64,000 bases of DNA from JACDAN01 sp963827705 (lineage in GTDB: Bacteria; Actinomycetota; Thermoleophilia; Gaiellales; Gaiellaceae), in the NCBI GenBank assembly GCA_963827705.1, contig CAWHBN010000014.1, positions 1-64,000 of the forward strand. The letters run 5' to 3'. The notes under the pieces were generated by a model, which was given only the letters and a program-made list of their open reading frames with translations, was not told the DNA's origin and made no database searches. The translations under genes and the position numbers were made by a program. Of the stretch, positions 8,634-16,160 are shown in pieces (position 1 is the stretch's first letter; the number at the start of each line of letters is the position of its first letter).

Positions 8634-8903
8634 ATGGGACTAGTGCGCATGGCGGCAAGGACGGCCGTCGTCGCCGGGACCGCGACCGCCGTGTCCGGCC
8701 GCGTGGCGCGCCGGCAGAACGCGCGGTGGGCAGAGGACGACCAGGCGGCCTACGACGAGCAGACGGCGCAGCAGCCGGCACAGCAGGCTCCCCCCGTGGA
8801 CGACAAGACGGCGGAATTGCAGAACCTGGCCCAGCTCCACAGCCAGGGAGTGCTCACGGACGAGGAGTTCGCCGCGGCGAAGGCGAAACTGCTGGGAATC
8901 TAG
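8634..8903 (+). CDS. SHOCT-domain small protein (copy 2)
   Basis: Protein identical to the 89-residue SHOCT protein at 3708-3977. The ribosome binding site is kept (agaggagacgaa). It follows the DUF6325 gene after 28 bases. Confidence 0.8.
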   Translation: MGLVRMAARTAVVAGTATAVSGRVARRQNARWAEDDQAAYDEQTAQQPAQQAPPVDDKTAELQNLAQLHSQGVLTDEEFAAAKAKLLGI

Positions 8904-8926
8904 CGCCGGCGGTTATTCCGGGGCGC

Positions 8927-9661
8927 GTGGGCCAGGTCGAGGCGTACACCAGGCTGGCGGGGGTCTATGACGAGATCGTCGTCGATCCCTGCCATGGCGC
9001 CTGGGCGTTCTTCCTCCACGAGCTCTGGAGCGATGACGAGCACGGCGTGCACAACGTGCTCGACGTCTGCTGCGGCACCGGGCTGCTCGCCGGCGAGCTG
9101 GCTGCGCTGGGGTACCAGGTGGTCGGCCTGGATGGTTCCGAGGCGATGCTCGCCCGCGCCCGTCGACGGGTCGGGTCGGAGGTGCGGCTCGTACGATCGA
9201 CGCTTCCCGCACTGGCCGTCGAAGGCGTATACGACGCCGCGGTCTGCACCTTTGACGGCCTTAACTACCTCACTCCGGCCGATCTCCGCTCGACGTTCGC
9301 CGCCCTGTCCCTTCGCGTCCGCCCGGCCGGATGGCTCGTCTTCGACGTGCACACGGACGCGATGATGGCGTTCACGGCCTCCCAACCCGTGGTGCACGGC
9401 GAGCAGGCTGAGCACCGGTTCGAGATCAGCAGCGTCGTCGACACCCGCTCGCGTACCTGCGACACGCGCATCGAGGTCGTTCCGTTGTACGGCGGCGGCG
9501 CCTTCAGCGAGCAACACCGGCAGTACTTCCATCGGGCCGCCGACATGCGGTCCTCGCTAGTCGACGCGGGATTCGAAGTGACTGCGGTCCGGGACGGCTA
9601 CTCCGAGCGTCCGGTCGACGCCTCCGCTCTGAGCGCGACCTGGATCGCGCGCCGTGCCTAG
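8927..9661 (+). CDS. Class I SAM-dependent methyltransferase (copy 2)
   Basis: Second copy of the 244-residue methyltransferase. It differs from copy 1 at three residues: Ile to Val in 'SLRVRPAG', Gly to Ala and Val to Glu in 'GEQAEHRFEISS'. Motif I 'DVCCGTGLLAGELA' is unchanged. This is the most protein-diverged gene of the duplicated unit. Confidence 0.85.
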   Translation: MGQVEAYTRLAGVYDEIVVDPCHGAWAFFLHELWSDDEHGVHNVLDVCCGTGLLAGELAALGYQVVGLDGSEAMLARARRRVGSEVRLVRSTLPALAVEGVYDAAVCTFDGLNYLTPADLRSTFAALSLRVRPAGWLVFDVHTDAMMAFTASQPVVHGEQAEHRFEISSVVDTRSRTCDTRIEVVPLYGGGAFSEQHRQYFHRAADMRSSLVDAGFEVTAVRDGYSERPVDASALSATWIARRA

Positions 9662-9685
9662 GGCCGGCGCGAGTAGGGTGCGCAC

Positions 9686-9856
9686 ATGAGCACGGGGGGC
9701 CGGCGCTGCACCATCTGCCAGGCTCCGGCGTCCCCGACCGGCAATGCCCGCCTGTTCACGCGGTACCGCGAGTACCGCTGCGAGCGCGGCCACACCTTCT
9801 GGAGCTGGTCGGTGCCGACGCCGCCGGTGCGGCGCCAGAAGGATGCCGGTTCGTAG
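9686..9856 (+). CDS. Tiny zinc-ribbon protein (56 aa)
   Basis: A 56-residue ORF starting MSTGGRRCTICQAP. It has C8-x2-C11 and, after a 20-residue spacer, C32-x3-H36 in 'YRCERGHTFWSW', a compact zinc-ribbon signature resembling the metal-binding knuckles of nucleic-acid-associated proteins. It follows the methyltransferase by 24 bases on the same strand. No strong Shine-Dalgarno is seen (gagtagggtgcgcac). It ends at the right boundary of the duplicated unit. Role unknown. Confidence 0.6.
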   Translation: MSTGGRRCTICQAPASPTGNARLFTRYREYRCERGHTFWSWSVPTPPVRRQKDAGS

Positions 9857-9990
9857 GATTCGCCGCTTCGGCGCGGCCAGGGCCTAGCACCAACGACCTT
9901 CTCGGCCCGTAGCGCGGCTCGGCATGATCCCGGCGGTTGAGCCTTCGGCAATCCTCGACTGCGCTCCGGCGACCAGTAGCTCGCCCACTC

Positions 9991-10083
9991 TCAAGGCACA
10001 ACCCTGCGCATTGCACAGTTCCTCTTCCCCTTGGGGCGGAGATAGCGAAAGCCGTGCCGCTCGTAGAGGGACCGTGTGCTCCT
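9991..10083 (-). pseudogene. Remnant of a GNAT acetyltransferase C-terminus
   Basis: The minus strand encodes 'TRSLYERHGFRYLRPKGK' and a short tail ending at 9991. This aligns with the C-terminus of the intact neighbour ('TRSLFEQADFSYVRPKGK'). Upstream of it the frame loses similarity, so only about 30 residues remain. It indicates a third GNAT paralogue in this spot that has decayed or been partly deleted. The rest of 9857-10411 has no gene that I can support. Confidence 0.55.
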
Positions 10084-10411
10084 CGACGACCCGCCGCCGG
10101 CGCTGGCCATCGTCACGCCCGGCATTCTCGGCCCTGACTTCTTTCGCGAGGTGGCCGCCATTCTCGAGGCGGCCGGCGGCGGCCGCCCGACCTCGCGGCG
10201 ATCGCAGCAGTGATGGGTCGCCACGGCCTCACCCCAGCACCCTGACGGCCACCCGCGAACATCAGCGGGCGTCGCACGCAGCGGCATCCGTCGCGTAACT
10301 ACAGAGTTGTCTTTATCCCCGACTGGCTCTCGAGCGACAGTACGCTCGCCCAGCCGAGCGTCGACGACTTCGAACGGGTGATCTTGCCCAAGCCGCCTAG
10401 CGCGTTCCCGG

Positions 10412-11005
10412 CTACCGGGCCGGGTCGATCGTCGTCCGCATCACGGTGTGGTTCTTGCCCTTGGGCCGCACGTAGCTGAAATCGGCTTGTTCGAACAGGC
10501 TGCGGGTGACGCTGTAGAGGAACGACGCCGTGATCTTCTTGCCGCCGGTGTCCTGGGGATAGGCCTCCACCACGCCACCGCCAGCCTTGGCGATCAGGTC
10601 CAGCGCGCCCTGGAGCGCCAGGGCCGAGACGCCGGCGCGCCGGTAGCGCTTGTCGACGAAGAAGCACGTCAGGCGGTAGTCCGGCAGGCTGTCGAGCTCG
10701 GCCTCGTACTCCTTGCGGTGCTTGATGTTCTTCAGCTCGTCCGGGCTTCCGAACTGGCACCACCCGACGGCGACGTCGCCGTCGAAGACCAGCGCGGCGT
10801 GGGCTCGGCCCTCGCGGACGAGTCGCTCCTTGAGTGCTCGATTGGCGTCGTACGAGAACTCCTTCTCGGCGTGGAAGGTGTGGAACCACGTACACCAGCA
10901 ACCGCCCCACACGCCGTTGTGTCGTTCCGCGAGGCCCGCGAACGCGTCCCACGTCTCCGGAGTCAGAGGTCGAACGGTGAGGGTCGCGGCGGCGTGCTCG
11001 GTCAC
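10412..11005 (-). CDS. GNAT family N-acetyltransferase (paralogue of the duplicated gene)
   Basis: Complete 197-residue acetyltransferase, clearly paralogous to the GNAT of the duplicated unit: shared blocks include 'GGCWC' near the N-terminus, 'REGRAHAALVFDGD', 'GWCQFGSPDELKNIKHRKEY' and 'FFVDKRYRRAGVSALALQGA', the last containing the acetyl-CoA-binding region. The C-terminus 'SYVRPKGKNHTVMRTTIDPAR' shows what the truncated copies lack. Start ATG 11005. The substrate is unknown. Two variants of the GNAT-upstream element precede it (11041-11115). Confidence 0.85.
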   Translation of the reverse strand: MTEHAAATLTVRPLTPETWDAFAGLAERHNGVWGGCWCTWFHTFHAEKEFSYDANRALKERLVREGRAHAALVFDGDVAVGWCQFGSPDELKNIKHRKEYEAELDSLPDYRLTCFFVDKRYRRAGVSALALQGALDLIAKAGGGVVEAYPQDTGGKKITASFLYSVTRSLFEQADFSYVRPKGKNHTVMRTTIDPAR

Positions 11006-11040
11006 CGGCCGCAGCTTAAAGGAGACGGGGCCGTGCCAAG

Positions 11041-11115
11041 CTCAGGGTGCATTGCGGAACACTGGCCCATAGGGCTACAAGCTCAGGGGGCATTCCCGAA
11101 CGCTGGCGCAGGCGA
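11041..11115. repeat. Two GNAT-upstream elements in tandem
   Basis: Two variants of the 661-694 element: 11041-11074 (ctcagggtgcattgcggaac...) and 11082-11115 (ctcagggggcattcccgaac...). They lie 36 and 77 bp upstream of the GNAT paralogue start. The rest of the gap up to 11259 shows nothing I can name. Confidence 0.6.
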
Positions 11116-11259
11116 GGCTGACCCTCTCATCGGTCTGAGGCCGGCGACATTCGGAACGCGACGCGATCCAGGAGCGAGCAGTAACCACCGGCCGCACATC
11201 GGAACGCCGAGAGCCGGGTACGACGCAAGCGCTCGTCGACGGAACCCGGCCGGAGAGGT

Positions 11260-13779
11260 CTAGCCGGCGGCCTGCTCGCTCTCGGCGAGCTTCAGCCGGG
11301 CCGGTCGAGCCGTTGTGCTCGGGAGCTGGAAGTAGAACGTCGAGCCCTTGCCCTCCTCCGACTCGAGCCAGATGCTCCCGCCCATGCGCTCGACGAGCTC
11401 GCTGCAGATGTAGAGCCCGAGGCCGGTTCCTCCGATGCCCGTGGTGAGGTTGGGGTCGAGGCGATAGAACTTCTCGAAGATCCGGGCTTGCTCGTGGCTG
11501 GGAATGCCTATGCCCTCGTCGACGACGCTGAACCGCACCGAGCGGTCCGCAGCCTCCAGGCCGACCTCGATCGTGCCTCCGCCCGGCGAGTACTTCACGG
11601 CGTTCTCGACCAGATTGACCAGCACCTGCCGGGCGCGATCCTTGTCCGCGGCGACCGGCGGGACGCCGTCCGCGACCCGGACGTTGAATGTGATGTCTGA
11701 GGGCGCGTGGATCTTCGCCGACTCGACCACCCGCTCGACCATGTCGGCGCCGTCGAACGGCTCCGTCTCCAGGTCGACCCGCCCGACCTCGAGCTGGTTG
11801 GCGAGCAGGATCTGGTTGACGATGGTGGCCAGCCGGTCGGACTCGTCGACGATGAGCGTGATGAAGCGCGCGCGGCCGGCCTCGTCGAGAGCGAAGTCGT
11901 GCCGGCTGAGCGTCTGAGCCGCGCCGTACACGGCCGCCAGGGGCGTGCGCAACTCGTGCGAAGCGGTGGCGATGAACTCCGCCTTGAGCTCGTCGAGCCG
12001 GTGCTCCTCGGTGATGTCCCGTAACGCGTAGACAGTGCCGCCGAAGAACTCCACGCCGGAGATCGAGATCCAGCGCTCGCCGAGCACTGTGTCCAGCGGG
12101 AGTGTCGAGGGGCGCACAGGCTCCGAAGCGGTGCCGAGGGGAACCCGGGCGGAGAGCTCGTGCCAGTCCGGGATCGCGTCCGAAGCGGGCGTACCGACCG
12201 CCGCCTCCGCCGCAACGCCGGTGATCGCGGCCGACGCCGGGTTCCAGAGGCGGACGACGCCGGCGCGGTCGACCAGGAAGACGCCCTCACCGACGTGGGT
12301 GAGCACCTGGTTCGCGTCCGAGCGGGCCTCGACCTCTGCGTGCAACCGGGAGTTGTCGATCGCGACCGCGATCATCCCCGCAACCGCACGGCCCCAGGGG
12401 AGATCGGTGCTCTCGTACGGGGCGGCGCGCTCGCCGGCCACGAGCGTGAGCGCCCCGAGCGCCCGCCGGCCACCCGAGGCAAGCGGCAGACGCATGTGGG
12501 TCGCCGTGAGCTCCGGCCGGCGATTCCGGATCACCTCGCGGACGGCCGGGTCGGGCTCGGGAGCCGGCTCGATCGCCGCCGCCGGGGGATCGCCACCGGC
12601 CACTGCGTACCGGGTGAGGCTGCCGTCGTCCGCGAGCACGTCCACGACGCACCACTCGGCGAGGGCGCGGGTCGCAAGCACCGCAACCTCTCCCACCGTC
12701 GAGCTGACGTCGAGCGATGAGGCCAGCACCGACGCGGCCTCGGCGACGAACTCGATCTTCCGCTGGCGGTCTCGCGCTTCCTCGGCGGTGACGGCCTCCG
12801 CGGTTCGAAGCTCCTTCGCCTGGTCCTCTGCCGCCTTCCGCTCGCCGACGTCGAGCAGATACCCCTGGATGGAGAGCGGCCGGCCCGACTCGTCCAGCAC
12901 CGCGACGGCCTCCTCCCGCACCCAGACGACGCGCCCGTCGCGCGCGAGCATGCGGTAGCTCAGGCGGAGGGGCTTCGCAGCGTCCACGGCGTCCCGCTCG
13001 GCGAGGACCTCGTCCCGGTCGTCCGGGTGCACGAGCCGGGAGAAGAGGCCGGGATCAGCGAGCAACTCGTCGGCGGTGTAGCCGACGAGTCGGTCGATCT
13101 GGGGGCTGACGAAGGTCATCTCGCGGCCCTCGAAAGACCGGACGTAGGTGACGACCGGCAGGTGCTCCCTGAGCGAGCGCTCGGCCGCCTCGGCGTTGCG
13201 AAGGTCGCGCGTGCGCCTTCCCACCTCACCCACGTCTCGGGCGACGACGATCGCCTCGGGCGGGTCAGCGTTCGGGATCGTCGTGATCGCGGCGGTGAAG
13301 ACGTCGCCTTGACGGCTCCTTTGCTCGCTTACCTCGTCCAGCCGCTCGCCTTCGCGGATGGCATCGGCGACACGGTCCGACTCGTCTGTCCCGAGCAGGT
13401 CCGCGAGTGGGCGGCCGATGATCGCGTCGGCCTCGTAGCCGTACAGCGCCTCCGCGCCGGCGCTCCAGCCCGCGACGACGCCGTCGGCATCGACGCGCAG
13501 GATCGCGTCCGTCGAGGCAGCGCCGACTGCGCCCAGCCGGCTCTCGGCCAGTCGCTGGTCTCTCGACCGCTCGCGCCAGCGGATCGCCAGCCATCCGACC
13601 GCGGCGCCGGCGACGAGCCAGATGGGAAGCGCGAGCAGCCCGGCGCGGGACTGGTCCGCGACGAAAAGGTAGTTCAGCAGCCAGCCCACAGCGGCTGCGG
13701 CGACCGCAATGGCGAGCACGATGATCCGGGGCCGAGTCAGGTGCGAGGGGCGCTTTCTGGGCTGAGGGATGAGGCTCAC
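11260..13779 (-). CDS. Membrane sensor histidine kinase with PAS and GAF domains
   Basis: Predicted membrane-anchored histidine kinase of about 839 residues. Order from the N-terminus: two transmembrane helices ('IIVLAIAVAAAAVGWLLNYL' and 'LLALPIWLVAGAAVGWLAI'), PAS ('DAILRVDADGVVAGWS'), a second PAS with PAC ('MTFVSPQIDRLVGYTADELL'), GAF (around 'ASVLASSLDVSSTVGEVAVL'), a third PAS ('GVFLVDRAGVVRLWNPAS'), HisKA with H-box 'ATASHELRTPLAAVYGAA', then HATPase_c with N-box 'NLVENAVKYSPGG', G1 'DEGIGIP' and G2 'GIGGTGLGLYI'. No receiver domain and no adjacent response regulator gene. GTG 13779 is chosen because upstream codons overlap the divergent VOC gene; the start is uncertain, and an ATG at 13872 is in frame. 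Confidence 0.88.
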   Translation of the reverse strand: MSLIPQPRKRPSHLTRPRIIVLAIAVAAAAVGWLLNYLFVADQSRAGLLALPIWLVAGAAVGWLAIRWRERSRDQRLAESRLGAVGAASTDAILRVDADGVVAGWSAGAEALYGYEADAIIGRPLADLLGTDESDRVADAIREGERLDEVSEQRSRQGDVFTAAITTIPNADPPEAIVVARDVGEVGRRTRDLRNAEAAERSLREHLPVVTYVRSFEGREMTFVSPQIDRLVGYTADELLADPGLFSRLVHPDDRDEVLAERDAVDAAKPLRLSYRMLARDGRVVWVREEAVAVLDESGRPLSIQGYLLDVGERKAAEDQAKELRTAEAVTAEEARDRQRKIEFVAEAASVLASSLDVSSTVGEVAVLATRALAEWCVVDVLADDGSLTRYAVAGGDPPAAAIEPAPEPDPAVREVIRNRRPELTATHMRLPLASGGRRALGALTLVAGERAAPYESTDLPWGRAVAGMIAVAIDNSRLHAEVEARSDANQVLTHVGEGVFLVDRAGVVRLWNPASAAITGVAAEAAVGTPASDAIPDWHELSARVPLGTASEPVRPSTLPLDTVLGERWISISGVEFFGGTVYALRDITEEHRLDELKAEFIATASHELRTPLAAVYGAAQTLSRHDFALDEAGRARFITLIVDESDRLATIVNQILLANQLEVGRVDLETEPFDGADMVERVVESAKIHAPSDITFNVRVADGVPPVAADKDRARQVLVNLVENAVKYSPGGGTIEVGLEAADRSVRFSVVDEGIGIPSHEQARIFEKFYRLDPNLTTGIGGTGLGLYICSELVERMGGSIWLESEEGKGSTFYFQLPSTTARPARLKLAESEQAAG

Positions 13780-13870
13780 AGAGTCAAGCACGTCGGGTGG
13801 GTTGCTTTCTAGAGCATGCCGCGAATCCCTCGCTAGTCTGGGTGTCGACCCCAACCGTGGAGGTAGGCAC

Positions 13871-14347
13871 ATGCCGCAGCCTGTCCCCGAGGGTTACAGC
13901 ACCCTCCAGCCGTATCTCGCCGTCGACGATGCGTCGGCCGCGATCGACTTCTACCAGCGCGCATTCGGCGCCAAGGAGCGCGGCCGCCAGGCCGGCCCGG
14001 GTGGATCGATCATGCACGCGGAGCTCGAGATCGGCGACTCGGTGATCATGCTCTCCGACCCGTTCCCGCAGGCGAGCACGAAGCCGCCGAAGGAGCTCGG
14101 CGGAACGAGCGTCAGCATCATGACCTACGTCGACGACACAGACGCCGCCTACAAGCAGGCGATCGACGCCGGCGCGACGTCGCTGATGGAGCCTGACGAC
14201 ATGTTCTGGGGCGACCGCCTCAGCTCCGTCCAGGACCCCTTCGGTCATTCGTGGACCATCGCCACGCACATCGAGGACGTCTCGCCAGAGGAGATGCAGA
14301 AGCGCTCCGAAGAGTGGGCGGCACAGATGGCCGGCGCCCAGGCGTAG
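13871..14347 (+). CDS. VOC / glyoxalase-like protein (PhnB type)
   Basis: A 158-residue protein of the vicinal-oxygen-chelate fold, similar to PhnB-like glyoxalase/bleomycin-resistance proteins. Characteristic elements are 'YLAVDDASAAIDFYQRAFGA', the central 'DSVIMLSDPFPQ' and the terminal 'VQDPFGHSWTIATHIEDVSP'. ATG 13871 is preceded by ggaggtaggcac. Such proteins include enzymes and metabolite-binding proteins; the substrate is not evident. Followed by a strong hairpin at 14357-14388. Confidence 0.85.
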   Translation: MPQPVPEGYSTLQPYLAVDDASAAIDFYQRAFGAKERGRQAGPGGSIMHAELEIGDSVIMLSDPFPQASTKPPKELGGTSVSIMTYVDDTDAAYKQAIDAGATSLMEPDDMFWGDRLSSVQDPFGHSWTIATHIEDVSPEEMQKRSEEWAAQMAGAQA

Positions 14348-14356
14348 AGCAAACGA

Positions 14357-14388
14357 CGAGCCGGTGGGCACTCGTGTCCACCGGCTCG
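14357..14388 (+). terminator. Hairpin terminator after VOC gene
   Basis: Perfect 11-bp stem cgagccggtgg (14357-14367) / ccaccggctcg (14378-14388) with a 10-nt loop, 10 bases after the VOC stop. There is no clear T tract, as is common in high-GC actinobacteria. Confidence 0.65.
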
Positions 14389-14407
14389 ACATCTAGATTC
14401 CGCGCCG

Positions 14408-15211
14408 ATGGCGCCGCTCCGACGACTCGTCGACTCGCCGGTGTTCATTGCCGTGATCGTCGCGGTGATCCTCGCGAACGCCCTCATTCTCGGACTGCAG
14501 ACCTACCCCGGGCTCGAGCGCGAGTACGGCGACCTGCTCGACCTGCTGAATGCGCTCTGCCTAGTGATCTTCGCCGTCGAGATCAGTCTTCGCATCGCGT
14601 CCTACTTCCCGCGGCCGTGGGACTACTTCCGCGAGGGCTGGAACGTCTTCGACTTCCTCGCCGTCTCGCTCGCGTTCGTCCCTGGCCTGCAGAACAACAC
14701 GACGATCCTGCGGCTCGCGCGGCTGGCGCGGATCGTCCGGGTCGTCCACCTCCTCCCCGACGTCCGGATCCTCATCACCGCTGTCATCCGCAGCCTGCCG
14801 CCGCTCGCCTCGATGGCGATCCTGACGACGCTGATCCTGTTCGTCTACGGGATGGTCGGCTGGCAGCTCTTCGGCGACGAGCTCCCGGACGACTGGGGCA
14901 CGATCGGCGAGGCGATGCTGAGCCTCTTCGTGATGCTGACGCTCGAGGACTTCCCGCAGTACATGGACGCCGGGATGGCGATCCACCAGTGGTCGTGGGT
15001 CTTCTTCGTCAGCTTCATCCTCGTCGCCGCCTTCGTCGTCATCAACGTCTTCATCGGGATCGTGCTGAACTCGCTCGAGGAGGCGCGGGAGCTCGAGCGG
15101 CGCGAGTCACTGGCCCCCGGCGAGGCGGTTCCGGTGCTGGAGCGGATCCAGATCCTGCGCTCGGCGCTCGACGAGCTCGAGCGGGAGCTGAAGGAACAGC
15201 CGCACAAGTAG
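14408..15211 (+). CDS. Voltage-gated ion channel, bacterial NaV-like
   Basis: Predicted six-transmembrane voltage-gated cation channel of 267 residues, the size of single-domain BacNav channels, expected to tetramerise. S1 is 'VFIAVIVAVILANALILGL', S3 surrounds 'NVFDFLAVSLAFV', S4 carries regularly spaced arginines ('LRLARLARIVRVVHLL'), and S5 is 'SMAILTTLILFVYGMVGW'. The pore loop holds 'MLTLEDFPQYMD', aligning with the TLESW filter of NaChBac but with Asp-Phe after Glu. S6 is 'FFVSFILVAAFVVINVFIG', then a C-terminal coiled coil ('LRSALDELERELKEQ'), as in BacNav channels. Ion selectivity cannot be fixed from sequence. Confidence 0.88.
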   Translation: MAPLRRLVDSPVFIAVIVAVILANALILGLQTYPGLEREYGDLLDLLNALCLVIFAVEISLRIASYFPRPWDYFREGWNVFDFLAVSLAFVPGLQNNTTILRLARLARIVRVVHLLPDVRILITAVIRSLPPLASMAILTTLILFVYGMVGWQLFGDELPDDWGTIGEAMLSLFVMLTLEDFPQYMDAGMAIHQWSWVFFVSFILVAAFVVINVFIGIVLNSLEEARELERRESLAPGEAVPVLERIQILRSALDELERELKEQPHK

Positions 15212-15255
15212 CGCTCGGTCAGGCGCTACTGTTGAGGCGAGGAGGTGAGCGCCGC

Positions 15256-15414
15256 ATGTGCCACCACATGACGTTGGAGGAGTGGCAGCTTCTCCTGGAC
15301 GAGAAGCGGCGCGAAGACGTCGAGCCGCGCACGATCGAGGTCCGCGCCGACTCGGAGCCGGAGGTCGAGCCCGAGCCGGAGCGCGAGCCCGAGCGGGAGC
15401 TCATTCGCGTCTGA
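15256..15414 (+). CDS. Small acidic protein (52 aa)
   Basis: A 52-residue ORF with a strong Shine-Dalgarno (gaggaggtgagcgccgc before ATG). It starts MCHHMTLEEWQLLLDEKR and ends with a low-complexity Glu-Pro repeat (EPEPEREPERE). The N-terminal Cys-His-His is notable but is not a known motif. It lies 44 bases after the channel gene on the same strand. No function recognised. Confidence 0.5.
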   Translation: MCHHMTLEEWQLLLDEKRREDVEPRTIEVRADSEPEVEPEPEREPERELIRV

Positions 15415-15457
15415 AGCCGGCGAGCCGGCGGGCTGTTCGGGTCCGCCGGCTCCGCTC

Positions 15458-15865
15458 TCATTCGCGGAGCCCCTCCAGGAACTCGCGCGGTGAGAACACC
15501 GGAGCGCGTTCGCTCAGGGCGAGCAGGTGTGCGTCTCCGGACACCAGCGGTACCTGCTCCCTGGCCGCCAAGGCCAGGAGGTAGTCGTCCGCGGGATCCG
15601 ACGACTGAATGGGTGGAGGAGCCTCGGGATCGGCCACGACGTCGGCCAGCTCGCGAAGGAGCTCGAGCAGGCGCTCGGAATCCGCCGAGGCGATGCGAGA
15701 ACGGAGCTTGGGGCGCCCGAGCGCGCGCGACGTTTCCTCGAGCAGCGCCGGACACACGACGAGCTCGATCTCGGCCTCGATGGCGGCGGCGAGCAGGGCC
15801 GCCGGAGCGCCGCTTCGCGAAAGGACAGCCGAGACGAGAACGTTCGCGTCGAGGACAACCCTCAC
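15458..15865 (-). CDS. PIN-domain toxin, VapC-like
   Basis: A 135-residue PIN-domain protein, predicted Mg-dependent ribonuclease and toxin of a VapBC-type pair. The acidic active-site residues are at 'VVLDANVLVSA' (Asp6 region), a Glu in 'LLEETSRALGRPK', and the Asp cluster in 'SDPADDYLLALA' with a late 'VSGDAHLLAL'. It is annotated in relatives as a 'putative toxin-antitoxin system toxin component, PIN family'. It follows the antitoxin gene by 3 bases. It probably inhibits translation by cleaving RNA when free of antitoxin; target unknown. Confidence 0.85.
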   Translation of the reverse strand: MRVVLDANVLVSAVLSRSGAPAALLAAAIEAEIELVVCPALLEETSRALGRPKLRSRIASADSERLLELLRELADVVADPEAPPPIQSSDPADDYLLALAAREQVPLVSGDAHLLALSERAPVFSPREFLEGLRE

Positions 15866-15868
15866 GCG

Positions 15869-16093
15869 CTAGGCGCGACGGGCCTCGTGCTGTGACTCGA
15901 CGGCGAGCTGCATCGCCTCGTCCTCGTCCAGGTCGGCCGTCTCCCAGATGCGGTCGAGCAGTTCGAGACCGAGCTCACGCCGGAGTGCCTCCTCGATCAC
16001 GTCGCTGTCCCGCCGGCCCGTTCGCGCGGCTTTGATCCGCACGGCACGGAGGACGCGCTCGTCCAGCGTTACGGTTGTCCGGGCCTTCGCCAT
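15869..16093 (-). CDS. Ribbon-helix-helix antitoxin, VapB-like
   Basis: A 74-residue protein. The N-terminus 'ARTTVTLDERVLRAVRIKAA' is a typical ribbon-helix-helix DNA-binding strand and helix, and the acidic C-terminal part ('IWETADLDEDEAMQLAVES') would wrap the toxin. It precedes the PIN toxin by 3 bases, the standard antitoxin-first order. A palindrome 12 bp upstream of its start is a plausible autoregulatory operator. Confidence 0.8.
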   Translation of the reverse strand: MAKARTTVTLDERVLRAVRIKAARTGRRDSDVIEEALRRELGLELLDRIWETADLDEDEAMQLAVESQHEARRA

Positions 16094-16105
16094 CTTCGCA
16101 CCATA

Positions 16106-16117
16106 GCATCATGATGC
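16106..16117. promoter_or_regulatory. Palindrome upstream of VapBC pair
   Basis: gcatcatgatgc is a perfect 12-bp palindrome that ends 12 bp upstream of the antitoxin ATG. Ribbon-helix-helix antitoxins usually repress their own promoter through such sites, so this is a candidate operator. Confidence 0.5.
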
Positions 16118-16160
16118 GAGTGCGCACCCGTGCTCGGCGTCCGACCCGCCCGCCATATTC

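Larger units (their letters stand above)
6..9855. repeat. Tandem direct duplication of a ~4.92 kb unit
   Basis: Bases 6-4928 (4923 bp) recur as 4934-9855 (4922 bp), joined by the short linker 4929-4933 (agggt). I count roughly 20-25 substitutions, a 2-bp deletion in copy 2 (intergenic, near 8121) and a 1-bp length difference in a C run in the zinc-ribbon gene (near 4807/9733). Most coding differences are synonymous. Copy 1 starts inside the GNAT 3' end and copy 2 ends at the zinc-ribbon stop codon. It could be a genuine recent duplication or an assembly that placed two strain haplotypes in tandem. Confidence 0.97.

Noticed and set aside
10086..10300. Plus-strand fragment 'LAIVTPGILGPDFFREVAAI'
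   Set aside because: Protein-like but only ~45 residues, without start signals or recognisable family; left unannotated.
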